A stretch of DNA of 64,000 nt from Flavobacteriia bacterium (GCA_009924735.1 RFQZ01000001.1:62001-126000); one strand, 5' to 3'. Positions 53,833 to 61,884 are shown, counted from the first letter of the stretch. Made by a program: numbers and translations. The notes: generated by a model from the letters alone, not told the origin.

Positions 53833-54591
53833 GTGGAAGAGATTATCTATGAGGAGAAGATTAGCGTTAACAGAGCTTGTAAAATTGTTTGTATGACAAG
53901 AAGTATGTTTTATTACTCGAGCCGAAAGAATGATGAAGTGGTTATCGAGAAACTCAACGAGCTTTCGGAACGTTATCCAACTCGGGGTTTTGAGACGTAT
54001 TATGGAAAAATACGCTTAGCCGGACTTACTTGGAATAGGAAACGAGTGCTTCGAATTTATCGAAATATGAACTTAAAAATGCGTAGGAAACGTAAAAGAA
54101 GAATACCAACTAGAATAAAAGAAGCGCTGATTGTACCAAATCATTTAAATGAAACATGGTCGATTGATTTTATGAGTGATGCATTGGAAAACGGAAGAAA
54201 GTTCAGGATTTTAAACGTAATGGATGATTTTAATAGGGAGGCGTTGATTAATGAGGCGTATTATTCTATTCCAGCTGAAAGACTGGTGAACTCGTTGAAA
54301 CAACTCATTCAATATCGTAATAAACCCAAAAGAATCCGAACTGATAATGGCCCTGAGTTCTTATCCAAAAGGTTCGTTGAGTTCTGCACTGAACAACAAA
54401 TTGAGCTTTGTTATATTCAGCCTGGTAAGCCCGCTCAAAATGCCTATGTTGAACGGTTCAATAGAACGTTTAGAGAAGATGTGCTTGATGCCTATTTATT
54501 TAAATCCATACAAGAAGTAAATGCATTAGCCTTCGGTCAGAGTCCTTGGTTATTCACAGGTCAATCATTAGTTGATGAAATGAATTATTAA
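53833..54591 (+). CDS. IS3-family transposase OrfB (C-terminus degraded)
   Basis: Integrase-type DDE transposase. The track start is GTG; in practice translation probably comes by -1 frameshift from OrfA. DDE residues are visible in ETWSIDFMSDAL (Asp), IRTDNGPEFL (Asp) and NAYVERFNRTFRED (Glu). After EVNALAF the expected W-MxDYNxxRPHxSL tail is replaced by GQSPWLFTGQSLVDEMNY, while the DNA still contains CACAGG...CAATCATTA, so small deletions have probably decayed the 3' end. Activity is therefore doubtful. Confidence 0.85.
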   Translation: MEEIIYEEKISVNRACKIVCMTRSMFYYSSRKNDEVVIEKLNELSERYPTRGFETYYGKIRLAGLTWNRKRVLRIYRNMNLKMRRKRKRRIPTRIKEALIVPNHLNETWSIDFMSDALENGRKFRILNVMDDFNREALINEAYYSIPAERLVNSLKQLIQYRNKPKRIRTDNGPEFLSKRFVEFCTEQQIELCYIQPGKPAQNAYVERFNRTFREDVLDAYLFKSIQEVNALAFGQSPWLFTGQSLVDEMNY

Positions 54592-54608
54592 GTTATTATA
54601 TTTATGCG

Positions 54609-54633
54609 TTGTTTGAAAATGGGGAAGGCTACA
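54609..54633. repeat. IS3 right inverted repeat
   Basis: TTGTTTGAAAATGGGGAAGG CTACA is the inverted counterpart of the left end and marks the exact junction with the truncated restriction enzyme gene. Confidence 0.75.
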
Positions 54634-54806
54634 CAATCTCCAGCTTCTTCATTTTTGATTTCAGAAATCGGTAAAATGTTTAAAATTTCAAAGCTGCCAC
54701 CGAAGTAAACTTGATTTTTCGAATTGTCGTTTGGCGAAAGTTTTTTGATGTAAATTTTTGTACAACCGTTATCAATGAACAGCGACTTTAGATTTTGTAG
54801 GTTCAT
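54634..54806 (-). pseudogene. Type II restriction endonuclease, N-terminal fragment (cut by the IS)
   Basis: The minus-strand frame (ORF 54588-54806) encodes about 57 native residues, [40 protein letters not shown], then runs into the IS end (VAFPIFKQRINIIT). The KKLSPNDNSKNQ segment reminds me of MvaI/BcnI-family enzymes, which cut CCWGG or CCSGG; that recollection is tentative. It starts inside the 3' end of the Dcm-like methyltransferase gene (35-base overlap), the classic methylase-then-endonuclease order. The catalytic part is missing, so the enzyme is inactive. Confidence 0.6.
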
Positions 54807-56004
54807 TGATTTTCAAAATTTCTTTTATAATATTCTTTCCAACTGCTTGAATTAATGGTGTTACAACAGAATTTCCAAATTGTTTATAGGCTTGATTGTC
54901 AGAAACTGGAATGATAAAACTATCAGAAAATCCTTGAAGTCTTGCACATTCTCTTGGTGTCAATCTTCTTGGGTTTAATCCGTCTTGCGGTATTAAAATT
55001 TCTGCTCCGTCTTTGTAATATCTTGCACTCATTGTTCTTGAAATACCATCTAAATTGGTTAATCCAAAACCAAAACCGTTACCTTTGGCTTTGTGCTTTT
55101 TCGCATATTCTTGCAAGTAATTCCAAAGTTTGTCCGACAAGGTGTATTTTGGGTCAACTTCTTCTTCTAAAATATCTCGAATGGCAAATTTTGTATCTCC
55201 CATTTTCGGAAATTCAAAAGTTTCTTCGCCTTTAAAAACTTTGTTGTTAAAACCAACAATGATTATTCTTTCTCGGTGTTGTGGTACAAAATGTTGTCCG
55301 TCCAAAACCTTGAAATGAATTGAATAACCTAATTCTTTTAAAGTTTCTTTTATGACTGTAAAAGTTTTTCCTTTATCGTGAGAAACAAGATTTTTTACAT
55401 TTTCCAACATAAATGCCTTTGGCATTTTATGTTTTATAATTCTTGCAACGTCAAAAAATAATGTTCCTTGAGTTTCGTCTAAAAAGCCGTGGGCTCTGCC
55501 CAAGGCGTTTTTCTTTGAAACTCCTGCAATTGAAAACGGCTGACAAGGAAAACCTCCTAATAAAATGTCGTGGTCTGGAATTTCGTTTTCGTTTATTTTA
55601 GTAATGTCTCCAAAAGGTACTTCTCCGAAATTGGCATCATAAGTTTTTTTTGAATAAGTGTCCCACTCGCTTGTAAAAACGCATTTACCACCAAGATTTT
55701 GAAAAGCCAATCTTATTCCGCCAATACCTGCAAACAAGTCAATAAATTTAAACTTTGGTGTCGTTGGTGGTGGAAATGGAATGTCCCAATTTATTGGTAA
55801 ATAATATTGAAAGTCTGGTTCCTCGACAATGTTCAATTTATCGTGTAAATCTGTCAAATAAGTTGTTGCAGTTGGTTTGTAGTATTGAGAAACTCCATTT
55901 TTGTGGTTCTGAAAAAAGTGCGTCAAATGAGCCAAGTCGTTATTTTCCGTCTTGGTAATCTCTAATTTGAGTTTAATTTTTATGTCTGAATACTTTTTGC
56001 TCAT
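54772..56004 (-). CDS. Dcm-like DNA (cytosine-5) methyltransferase
   Basis: Modification methylase of 410 residues. After an 80-residue N-terminal extension come motif I ([20 protein letters not shown]), motif IV with the catalytic Cys154 ([20 protein letters not shown]), motif VI (MLENVKNL), motif VIII ([11 protein letters not shown]) and motif X ([11 protein letters not shown]). [20 protein letters not shown] matches E. coli Dcm closely, so CCWGG is the likely target, by inference. Its restriction partner is truncated downstream, leaving an orphan methylase. Confidence 0.93.
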   Translation of the reverse strand: MSKKYSDIKIKLKLEITKTENNDLAHLTHFFQNHKNGVSQYYKPTATTYLTDLHDKLNIVEEPDFQYYLPINWDIPFPPPTTPKFKFIDLFAGIGGIRLAFQNLGGKCVFTSEWDTYSKKTYDANFGEVPFGDITKINENEIPDHDILLGGFPCQPFSIAGVSKKNALGRAHGFLDETQGTLFFDVARIIKHKMPKAFMLENVKNLVSHDKGKTFTVIKETLKELGYSIHFKVLDGQHFVPQHRERIIIVGFNNKVFKGEETFEFPKMGDTKFAIRDILEEEVDPKYTLSDKLWNYLQEYAKKHKAKGNGFGFGLTNLDGISRTMSARYYKDGAEILIPQDGLNPRRLTPRECARLQGFSDSFIIPVSDNQAYKQFGNSVVTPLIQAVGKNIIKEILKINEPTKSKVAVH

Positions 56005-56424
56005 TGTGTTGCAAGTTCGTTATTTTTTTTTCAATTGTCTTTGGAAATCAAGGCAAAATTTTTAACAAATTTCAGCTCTTTTTTTGTCAGTAGTTGTTTA
56101 GCACGGTCGTCTTTTAGGGTGAGGCATAACGGTTTGCGTGCAGGCGATGTTGCCTTGTGTTGTCCCGCATGTGCGGGGGCAAGGCAATATTGCTTACACG
56201 CTGTTATAGCCAGTGGTTTTTGTCCACCGACCTTGCAAACCATTGTCAGTATTAAGTTTTTGTGTCATTATCGTGTCAGCTGTGCGTTGCGTTTTTTATT
56301 TTTTTTGAAGCGTTGGAATTTTTTTAAAACAATATTTCTTTTGGGTCGGCTTTGCAAGCTCTATTAAAAACTTTGGCGGTGGGATGGCTTGTGCGGTTTT
56401 TAATTGTGCTTGCATTTGCGTTGG
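56005..56424. other. Non-coding spacer between the two restriction-modification modules
   Basis: Holds a long imperfect hairpin (56123-56211) and G/T-rich DNA on the plus strand. The 70- and 110-aa ORFs here overlap the hairpin and lack protein character. I see no convincing TANNTTTG promoter for the Dcm-like gene, which may be read through from the nuclease gene. Confidence 0.55.
56123..56211. repeat. Long imperfect hairpin element
   Basis: The left arm GGCATAACGGTTTGCGTGCA... and the reverse complement of the right arm, GGCTATAACAGCGTGTAAGC..., share GGC(T)ATAAC, GCGTG and TTGCCTTG over about 33 bases. The loop holds a second perfect stem CCCGCA-TG-TGCGGG. Part of it recurs near 61.76 kb. 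Confidence 0.7.
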
Positions 56425-58701
56425 CTATTTTATTTTTGAGTTCATTAGTTTTTCTATACTTATTGCAATAGGTCTTTTGTTTTCGCCAAGCCCATCAAGC
56501 TTTGTCAAATCAATTTTTAGGTTGTTAAATTCCTTTTCATATTCTTTTTCCAACTGATAAACCAAATACATTTCTTGACTTGGTGTAGTCTTGTATTTTA
56601 AGTCTTTTTTTAATTCGGATTTTGTGTAAACTTTTGCCCCATTACTTTTAAGTTTAAAAAACAAAGTTGATTCGGTTTGGTCTTTTGAATATAAAAGTAA
56701 ATATTGAGCACCAATCTCATTGGTACTTAATTCATACTTGTCACCATAACGAACATTATAAAAACCCTCGCTTTTAATCCAACTTAAATGAATATTGTCT
56801 TTATAATAACCGACTAGAACAAAAGTTTCGCTTGGAATTAATTTTTTGTTGCTTATATATTCTGGTAATGGTTCGTTTAAAGTATCACTATCAAGTTTTC
56901 TTTTTTGATGAATATCATAAATTTTAACAGCGGTGTATTCTCTTTGAGAAGCTCTGTCAATAAAGTTTGCAACTACTTTTTTTATGAAATTTTTTAAGTG
57001 TTCCTTATCCTTATTGTCTTTGTTGGGTTTAATTACAAAAGCCCCTAGGCCGGGTATTAATTCATGAAAACCTCTAAAAGGCTCATCCTTGCCCTCGCCA
57101 GGATATAAAACATAAGCACCACCAGTTCTTCTAATAGCATCTTTATAAGCATGCATTTTTAGTAAATCCTGATTTTTAAATGTGCCTTTCTTTACTTCTT
57201 CTGCCTCTTCCTTTATTAGTTCAATATTTTCTTCCTCTGTCAACTCCTCGTCTTTAGATTTAGAAATTAGCTCATAGAAATTTTTGACTTTGTATTTTGC
57301 ATCAAAGTGAATGTGTGTAATCAATTCTGTTCTTTCTGCATCTTTTGCTTCTGTTATTTCTTCAGGCCAAATAGATAAAGTGTAATCAGGACGTAGTGTG
57401 GTTGTGTAACTGCCTGAATTCGGAAAAGTTTTGCCCCCACCAAATGAACGATTATAAGAAAATTGAATATTTAAGTTTCTTGAAGGAGATTTGTATACTC
57501 CTTTCATTGCTATTGCAGTACCTTGTTTTAAGTTTAGCGTCAATTGATCTTTATCGTATTGAATCAATTCTGCAATACTTTTTGGTTCAATTTCAAACAC
57601 TTCTTTTAATAAATCTAACAAAGTAAAGAACAACCAATATTCATATAACGTAGCAATATCTTTTTTGCCAGCATCATAAACATTATCTCCACCATGCCAA
57701 ATCAATTTAGAGGCCAGGTCAAACTTAAGCCATGCACTTAAAACCTCTCTATACCCGCTTTTCCTTTGAAGTACTGGGCTATTTAGTTTTAGAGAAGTAG
57801 GTCGTGATATTTGCTTGAAAAATGATTGATTTAATAAAGTAGATATTTTTGTTGCTAGCAATCCAGATTCAAATTTTGCAGTTGAATACTTTTCAAATTT
57901 CAATTCGCAATTTTCACAGAAAAAAAGAAATTCTTCTAATGCATGTTTAATAAAACGATTTTCGGCTGTGTCTATTGATTCTGTCTTCCTTGTACTATCT
58001 ATTTTAGTTGGAATCGAGGTTAATCCGTAAGTCTTATTCAAAAAATGGTCATTACTTATTTCCATTCGGTTACTTTTGGCAACCAATTGTTTTATGTTTT
58101 TTTGATTAAATCTTCGTATTCTTCGAATATCTTTTACCTCATGTTCCTCTTCCCATTTGGTTGTAGGATTGGACACAATTTTTTGAATAGCTTCTTCAAA
58201 TTCTAGTGAATCGATTAATGATTTTACAAAAGAAAAGCGTTGATATAGAGTTTCTGGGTTCTTATTGAAATCGGTTTCAAAATGTTGATTAATCGGAGAA
58301 TCAATCTGCATGATTAAATCAGTGCATCTTTCGGTGATGCTCTCAAGCATGAAGCGGTAGTCAGACCGATATTCGCTTTTAACAGATCGTACCTCAATCG
58401 GTAATAAAATTGGTGAGTTATTTATTTCAAGCGAATGTGTACCAACATATATATTAGGATTAATACTGCCTTTATGTTTACCAAACTTAGAATGAGATAC
58501 AATTGCATTTTTTTTACTCCCCTCTTTGAATTTAATAGTTACATCCGAAAACTGATATTCATAAGAGTAACCTTCCAAAAGTTGATATTTTGCTTCACCA
58601 AACTGTAAAACGTCTTCATCAGAAATTTCAAAAAGAGTGTCATTATCACCTTCAATTTCTAATATCAATCCTTGTTTAATATGTGAAAGCTCTATTTTCA
58701 T
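56425..58701 (-). CDS. DUF2357/PD-(D/E)XK nuclease subunit of a McrBC-like restriction system
   Basis: A 758-residue protein. The N-terminal 300 residues carry DUF2357-type features (RRIRRFNQKNIKQLVAKSNR, then SPVLQRKSGYREVLSAWLKF). A PD-(D/E)XK nuclease core follows: Glu in TLYEYWLFFTLLDLL, Asp439 in RPDYTLSIW, Asp467-x-Lys469 in IHFDAKYKVK, and MHAYKDAIRRTGGAYVLYP. About 200 further C-terminal residues are unassigned. It begins 2 bases after the McrB-like ATPase, so it is the cleavage subunit by position, as McrC is to McrB. Confidence 0.83.
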   Translation of the reverse strand: MKIELSHIKQGLILEIEGDNDTLFEISDEDVLQFGEAKYQLLEGYSYEYQFSDVTIKFKEGSKKNAIVSHSKFGKHKGSINPNIYVGTHSLEINNSPILLPIEVRSVKSEYRSDYRFMLESITERCTDLIMQIDSPINQHFETDFNKNPETLYQRFSFVKSLIDSLEFEEAIQKIVSNPTTKWEEEHEVKDIRRIRRFNQKNIKQLVAKSNRMEISNDHFLNKTYGLTSIPTKIDSTRKTESIDTAENRFIKHALEEFLFFCENCELKFEKYSTAKFESGLLATKISTLLNQSFFKQISRPTSLKLNSPVLQRKSGYREVLSAWLKFDLASKLIWHGGDNVYDAGKKDIATLYEYWLFFTLLDLLKEVFEIEPKSIAELIQYDKDQLTLNLKQGTAIAMKGVYKSPSRNLNIQFSYNRSFGGGKTFPNSGSYTTTLRPDYTLSIWPEEITEAKDAERTELITHIHFDAKYKVKNFYELISKSKDEELTEEENIELIKEEAEEVKKGTFKNQDLLKMHAYKDAIRRTGGAYVLYPGEGKDEPFRGFHELIPGLGAFVIKPNKDNKDKEHLKNFIKKVVANFIDRASQREYTAVKIYDIHQKRKLDSDTLNEPLPEYISNKKLIPSETFVLVGYYKDNIHLSWIKSEGFYNVRYGDKYELSTNEIGAQYLLLYSKDQTESTLFFKLKSNGAKVYTKSELKKDLKYKTTPSQEMYLVYQLEKEYEKEFNNLKIDLTKLDGLGENKRPIAISIEKLMNSKIK

Positions 58702-58703
58702 TT

Positions 58704-60233
58704 TTATGCTTCAGCGTAACTTGCAAAACCGTTTTCAACGGCATTTTTATACATTCTGCAAATTTTTTCGAATGATATTTTGTATTTGATATTTGAGTCT
58801 GCTTTAAGTTCAATCTCGGTTAAGCTATTACTCAGGAATTTATCCAAGTAATCTTCTTTAATTTTTGAACTATCTGTCAAACAAAAACTACCTAGAATAG
58901 GAAGTACTTTTGTAAGCTTGTTTCTTGAACCGTGCAATTTGGGTAGTAATTTCTGCATTATGGCAATATCAAGTAGGTTGTCGCCTGCTTCGCCAAGTTC
59001 TTTTAGCATATACATTAACCTTCCAATTTCGCTTGCTGTTCTATAACCAAATTCAGCCCCTGATTTTTTCAACTCAGAAAAGAATAGTTTTAAGTCTTCT
59101 TCCGATGGTTTTAAATTCTTATCTGTTTCTTGTAATGCCATTGCCATAAAATCGTCCGACATATTTGCTCCTTGAGCAGTTAGCAACTCCATTCTTAGCG
59201 GTACATCACTTTCAATAAAATCTGCTAAGTCCTTTTCAGTTAATCGAAATTCAATTGTGTTTGCTCTGTCTAAAACCTTTGGACTAAACATATAAGTAGT
59301 CTCATCAATATTTACAGTGCCTATAATGAATAAATTTTTAGGAAGTTTTAATTTTTGAGGAATAGTGATTAAATTATTTATTGGTTCTGGTAGTATTTTA
59401 TGAAGTGGAATTGTATCTCCAGATTCCATGGTACTCAAAAAATCAGCAAAATAACGTTCAACATGACTTAAATTCATCTCATCTAATATCAAGAAGTAGG
59501 GTTTTGTGGGTTCTTCTGAATTCTCAATATTTTGCTTTGCTCTAATCATCAAATCCAATACGCCATTTTCAGGGGTTATATATTCTTGTTTATTTAAAGC
59601 ATTTGGATAACCTAAGAGAGGTTCACGGTTGGTCCAATCGGCACCCACAGGAACAATTAAATATTCTGATTCATCTCTTGTAATCCATTGAGCAAATGCT
59701 TGTGCCAATTTTGTTTTACCAGAACCTGAAAGTCCACTGCAAATTACAAATGGTTTGGTGCACAAAGAAGCAATGAAACGTTGAATGATTTGAGGAGAAA
59801 AGATCAGCCCTGCATCTAAACAAAGCTCATAAAAATTATCAAATTTGAAATTTATAGATGCCTTTACAGGATTTGGTTTCTGCATTTTCAAAATAAATTC
59901 TCTAACCTTTGAAGTATCGCCAATAAGATCACCTTCACTATTGTACATTCCCCAAACACCTTTAGATTGCTCTAGAAACAGTGTTTGACCTGCATAATTT
60001 TTCGTTATTTTTTTCCAACCCTCAATGTATTCTTGTAAAGGTTTATTTTCATCTGCATCATCTAAATATGCAATAATATACTCACACTTTTTCCAAGCGG
60101 TATTAGATCTCGTGGCAGTACCTGATTGTAGTAAGGATGACCGAGAAGTGTCTCTATGATAGCCAGAGATTGTACTGGCATCCATAAATTTTGAGAATGA
60201 GCTAAATGCTTTTAAAATATCTTCTTTATCCAT
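58704..60233 (-). CDS. McrB-like AAA+ ATPase/GTPase of a restriction system
   Basis: Motor subunit of 509 residues. The N-terminal 130 residues are an unassigned domain (possible target-recognition part). The AAA+ core has Walker A at 167-174 (CSGLSGSGKTKLAQAFAQWI), Walker B at 247-252 (YFLILDEMNLSHVERYFADF), sensor region IIGTVNIDETTYMFSPKVLD RANTIEF in McrB style, and a C-terminal helical lid. It overlaps the methyltransferase gene by 22 bases and abuts the nuclease gene. Nucleotide preference (GTP as in McrB, or ATP) cannot be read. Confidence 0.87.
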   Translation of the reverse strand: MDKEDILKAFSSFSKFMDASTISGYHRDTSRSSLLQSGTATRSNTAWKKCEYIIAYLDDADENKPLQEYIEGWKKITKNYAGQTLFLEQSKGVWGMYNSEGDLIGDTSKVREFILKMQKPNPVKASINFKFDNFYELCLDAGLIFSPQIIQRFIASLCTKPFVICSGLSGSGKTKLAQAFAQWITRDESEYLIVPVGADWTNREPLLGYPNALNKQEYITPENGVLDLMIRAKQNIENSEEPTKPYFLILDEMNLSHVERYFADFLSTMESGDTIPLHKILPEPINNLITIPQKLKLPKNLFIIGTVNIDETTYMFSPKVLDRANTIEFRLTEKDLADFIESDVPLRMELLTAQGANMSDDFMAMALQETDKNLKPSEEDLKLFFSELKKSGAEFGYRTASEIGRLMYMLKELGEAGDNLLDIAIMQKLLPKLHGSRNKLTKVLPILGSFCLTDSSKIKEDYLDKFLSNSLTEIELKADSNIKYKISFEKICRMYKNAVENGFASYAEA

Positions 60234-61213
60234 GTTGTGAAGTTTTCTTTATTTAACGGAAATGGTGAAGAATATCCTATTGGAAATCCCATAAGATATT
60301 CAGCATGCAATGCATTTGGCTTACCAAAAACCTTTACATATTTTGCACAAGATGGATGCTTTTGCATTGAGTTATAATGATAATTACCCATTGTAGTAGG
60401 GGTGTGTATGAATATTGGATCATTAGGATATTGTTTAGATATCCATGTCTTTGATTTTTCAAAAACAGTATTGACTTCTATTTCAGAAACATTATTCATA
60501 GTATAATTTTGATCCATTTGTCTATTGACCAAAATACGAAAAGCAACAGCAGCAGCAATTGGAGCCTGTGCATTACCGACACCTCTTTTTTGTGGTGCTA
60601 GCACTGGCACAGGTGCAGGATATTTAATTTTATTCGGATTGTCTTTCCAAAAGTCAGAACGAAATTTTGGTAGATTTTTTGTGTTTAGGGATAATTTTAA
60701 CAACGCCTCTTTTGAATTTATAGCTAGTAGCCAAAATCTTGGTCGTTTATGGTCAGCCCCCAAATCCATACATGCTAGTTTACAAGATGAAACTTCATAA
60801 CCTATAGCTTCTAAGTCATTTTTTGCTATCAAAATGGCCTCTGATGTTACATTTTCTGCAAAAACTACAGGTGCATTTGATTCTTTTACAAATTCTAACA
60901 TTTCAGGCCAAAGATTCTTTTCTGAAATATTATTACCACGAGCTGCATAACTGAATGCCTGGCAAGGAAAACCTCCACAAAGCACGTCAAATGAACCTTT
61001 AAAGTCCTTGGGATCTATTTTTTTTATATCATCAAAAATTTCAAAGTTTTCTAACCAGCCGTCTATTTGCCTTTGTCTAAGAACAGTTTGACAATATTTA
61101 TCTATTTCCACACTGGCAATACATTCATGTCCAAGAATTTTACCACCTAAAATGCCTCCACCTATTCCTGCAAAAAGATGCAATTCTCTTATTTTCAATT
61201 CTTTATTTTTCAT
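60212..61213 (-). CDS. DNA (cytosine-5) methyltransferase with unusual motif order
   Basis: Modification subunit of 333 residues, started at 61213 (MKNKELKIRELHLFAGIGGG). Motif I (LHLFAGIGGGILGGK), motif IV with catalytic Cys (CGGFPCQAFSYAARGNN), motif VI (VFAENVTSEAI) and VIII (DHKRPRFWLLAI) come in order. GVGNAQAPIAAAVAFRIL (motif X-like) then appears at about 211-228, before a recognition-domain-like stretch and LHAEYLMGFPIGYSS (motif IX-like) at about 303-317. In standard enzymes IX precedes X. It overlaps the controller by 11 bases and the AAA+ gene by 22. Confidence 0.88.
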   Translation of the reverse strand: MKNKELKIRELHLFAGIGGGILGGKILGHECIASVEIDKYCQTVLRQRQIDGWLENFEIFDDIKKIDPKDFKGSFDVLCGGFPCQAFSYAARGNNISEKNLWPEMLEFVKESNAPVVFAENVTSEAILIAKNDLEAIGYEVSSCKLACMDLGADHKRPRFWLLAINSKEALLKLSLNTKNLPKFRSDFWKDNPNKIKYPAPVPVLAPQKRGVGNAQAPIAAAVAFRILVNRQMDQNYTMNNVSEIEVNTVFEKSKTWISKQYPNDPIFIHTPTTMGNYHYNSMQKHPSCAKYVKVFGKPNALHAEYLMGFPIGYSSPFPLNKENFTTWIKKIF

Positions 61214-61406
61214 TTTTTTTGCTTGATTCAATTAATTCAACTACATCAACATCTAGAATTTTAGCTATGTCATTTAGTACTTCAAGTCTTGGTTGTTGTC
61301 GGTTTTGCACGTAACTATTCACCATGTTGTAGCTTTTGCCTAATTGCTCAGCTAACCACGTTTGTTTAATTCCTTTTCTGTCTAGCACTTCCTTAATTCT
61401 GTTCAT
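61203..61406 (-). CDS. Small HTH controller (C-protein-like) of the restriction module
   Basis: An Xre-family protein of 67 residues. I start it at 61406 (MNRIKEVLDRKGIKQTWLAE), a typical N-terminus; the track's upstream codons are not needed. The HTH reads KQTWLAEQLGKSYNMVNSYV QNRQQPRLEVLNDIAKILDV, followed by an acidic tail. It is first in the run and overlaps the methyltransferase gene, as C genes of R-M systems do. A palindrome sits over its promoter, so autoregulation is likely. Confidence 0.86.
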   Translation of the reverse strand: MNRIKEVLDRKGIKQTWLAEQLGKSYNMVNSYVQNRQQPRLEVLNDIAKILDVDVVELIESSKKNEK

Positions 61407-61427
61407 AGCCAAAATAATATTGGTCGT

Positions 61428-61435
61428 CAAAAGTA
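61428..61435 (-). promoter_or_regulatory. -7 element of the controller promoter
   Basis: TACTTTTG on the minus strand, 22 bases before the controller ATG. The position about 19-20 bases upstream, where the -33 box should be, lies inside the palindrome at 61450-61474. Confidence 0.62.
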
Positions 61436-61449
61436 ATCATTATTGGTAA

Positions 61450-61474
61450 ATTTATCTCATTAAACGAGATAAAT
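61450..61474. promoter_or_regulatory. Palindromic operator of the controller
   Basis: ATTTATCTC and GAGATAAAT are perfect 9-base arms with a 7-base spacer. It overlaps the -33 region of the controller promoter, so a bound HTH dimer could repress or, at another occupancy, activate the restriction genes. Confidence 0.65.
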
Positions 61475-61497
61475 AAAGTGTGTATGGTTTGGCAAAA

Positions 61498-61562
61498 AGT
61501 GGCTCTTTTGGTTTTGCCGAAGGGTTGGCTTCGTGTGTTGGGGCAAAACCAAATGTGCCACT
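61498..61562. repeat. Hairpin with 21-base arms
   Basis: AGTGGC-TCT-TTTGGTTTTGCC pairs with GGCAAAACCAAA-TGT-GCCACT: 18 of 21 positions pair, with a 3-base internal mismatch. The 23-base loop contains GAAG...CTTC. Confidence 0.65.
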
Positions 61563-61754
61563 TGTGCGGTTGGCTAAAATTGTTTTTAAAAAAGTGCGGT
61601 GGGGAAAAAATAAAAACATCGGGTCGGATTGAGTGTCGGCTTACTAGCTGTCCAGTTGCAATATGGTCTGTATGTTTTTGGTCACCTGTCAAAATGGTTT
61701 GTCTTTGTTTTAATGTTTAAATTTTTAAATTTTGGTCGGTCAGTCGTCTTGTGA

Positions 61755-61780
61755 ACGGTCGTCCTACCATTGGCTATAAC
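61755..61780. repeat. Partial copy of the 56.1 kb repeat
   Basis: ACGGTCGTC followed 8 bases later by GGCTATAAC. At 56103-56130 the same ACGGTCGTC is followed 11 bases later by GGCATAAC. Confidence 0.5.
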
Positions 61781-61884
61781 TCGTTTATACACGCTAAAAA
61801 TTAGACTCAATACACCCAAATCAGTTGTATAGGCAAACCTTTATTACCTATATACGAAAATACAAATTTGACTTTACTAAAAGA

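Larger units (their letters stand above)
53485..54633 (+). mobile_element. IS3-family insertion sequence
   Basis: About 1.15 kb with two overlapping transposase frames and imperfect terminal inverted repeats. The left end is GGTAAACTTCCCCGTTTTTC and the right end, read inward, is TGTAGCCTTCCCCATTTTCA; both continue with AGACAA or AAACAA. I see no target duplication (AAG versus CAA), which suggests that a deletion or rearrangement followed insertion. It interrupts a restriction enzyme gene on its right and a different remnant on its left. Confidence 0.82.
61475..61884. other. Non-coding right edge of the island
   Basis: About 400 bases, G/T-rich on the plus strand, between the controller operator and hemW. 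It holds a hairpin (61498-61562) and a motif block shared with the 56.1 kb element (61755-61780). The 80- and 99-aa ORFs here overlap these repeats and do not look like proteins. Confidence 0.55.

Noticed and set aside
56123-56211. Integron attC site
   Set aside because: The hairpin has ATAAC/GTTAT-type ends reminiscent of attC, but the right end GTTATAG does not fit GTTRRRY, and no integron integrase is in the window.
56035-56367. 110-aa ORF as a gene
   Set aside because: It runs through the hairpin element and has no protein-like composition or start context; treated as non-coding.
61393-61692. 99-aa minus-strand ORF and 80-aa plus-strand ORF
   Set aside because: Both overlap the palindromic operator and hairpin, and neither resembles a protein.
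61475-61884. Retron or other reverse-transcriptase-linked RNA
   Set aside because: Hairpins are suggestive, but no reverse transcriptase gene exists in the window.
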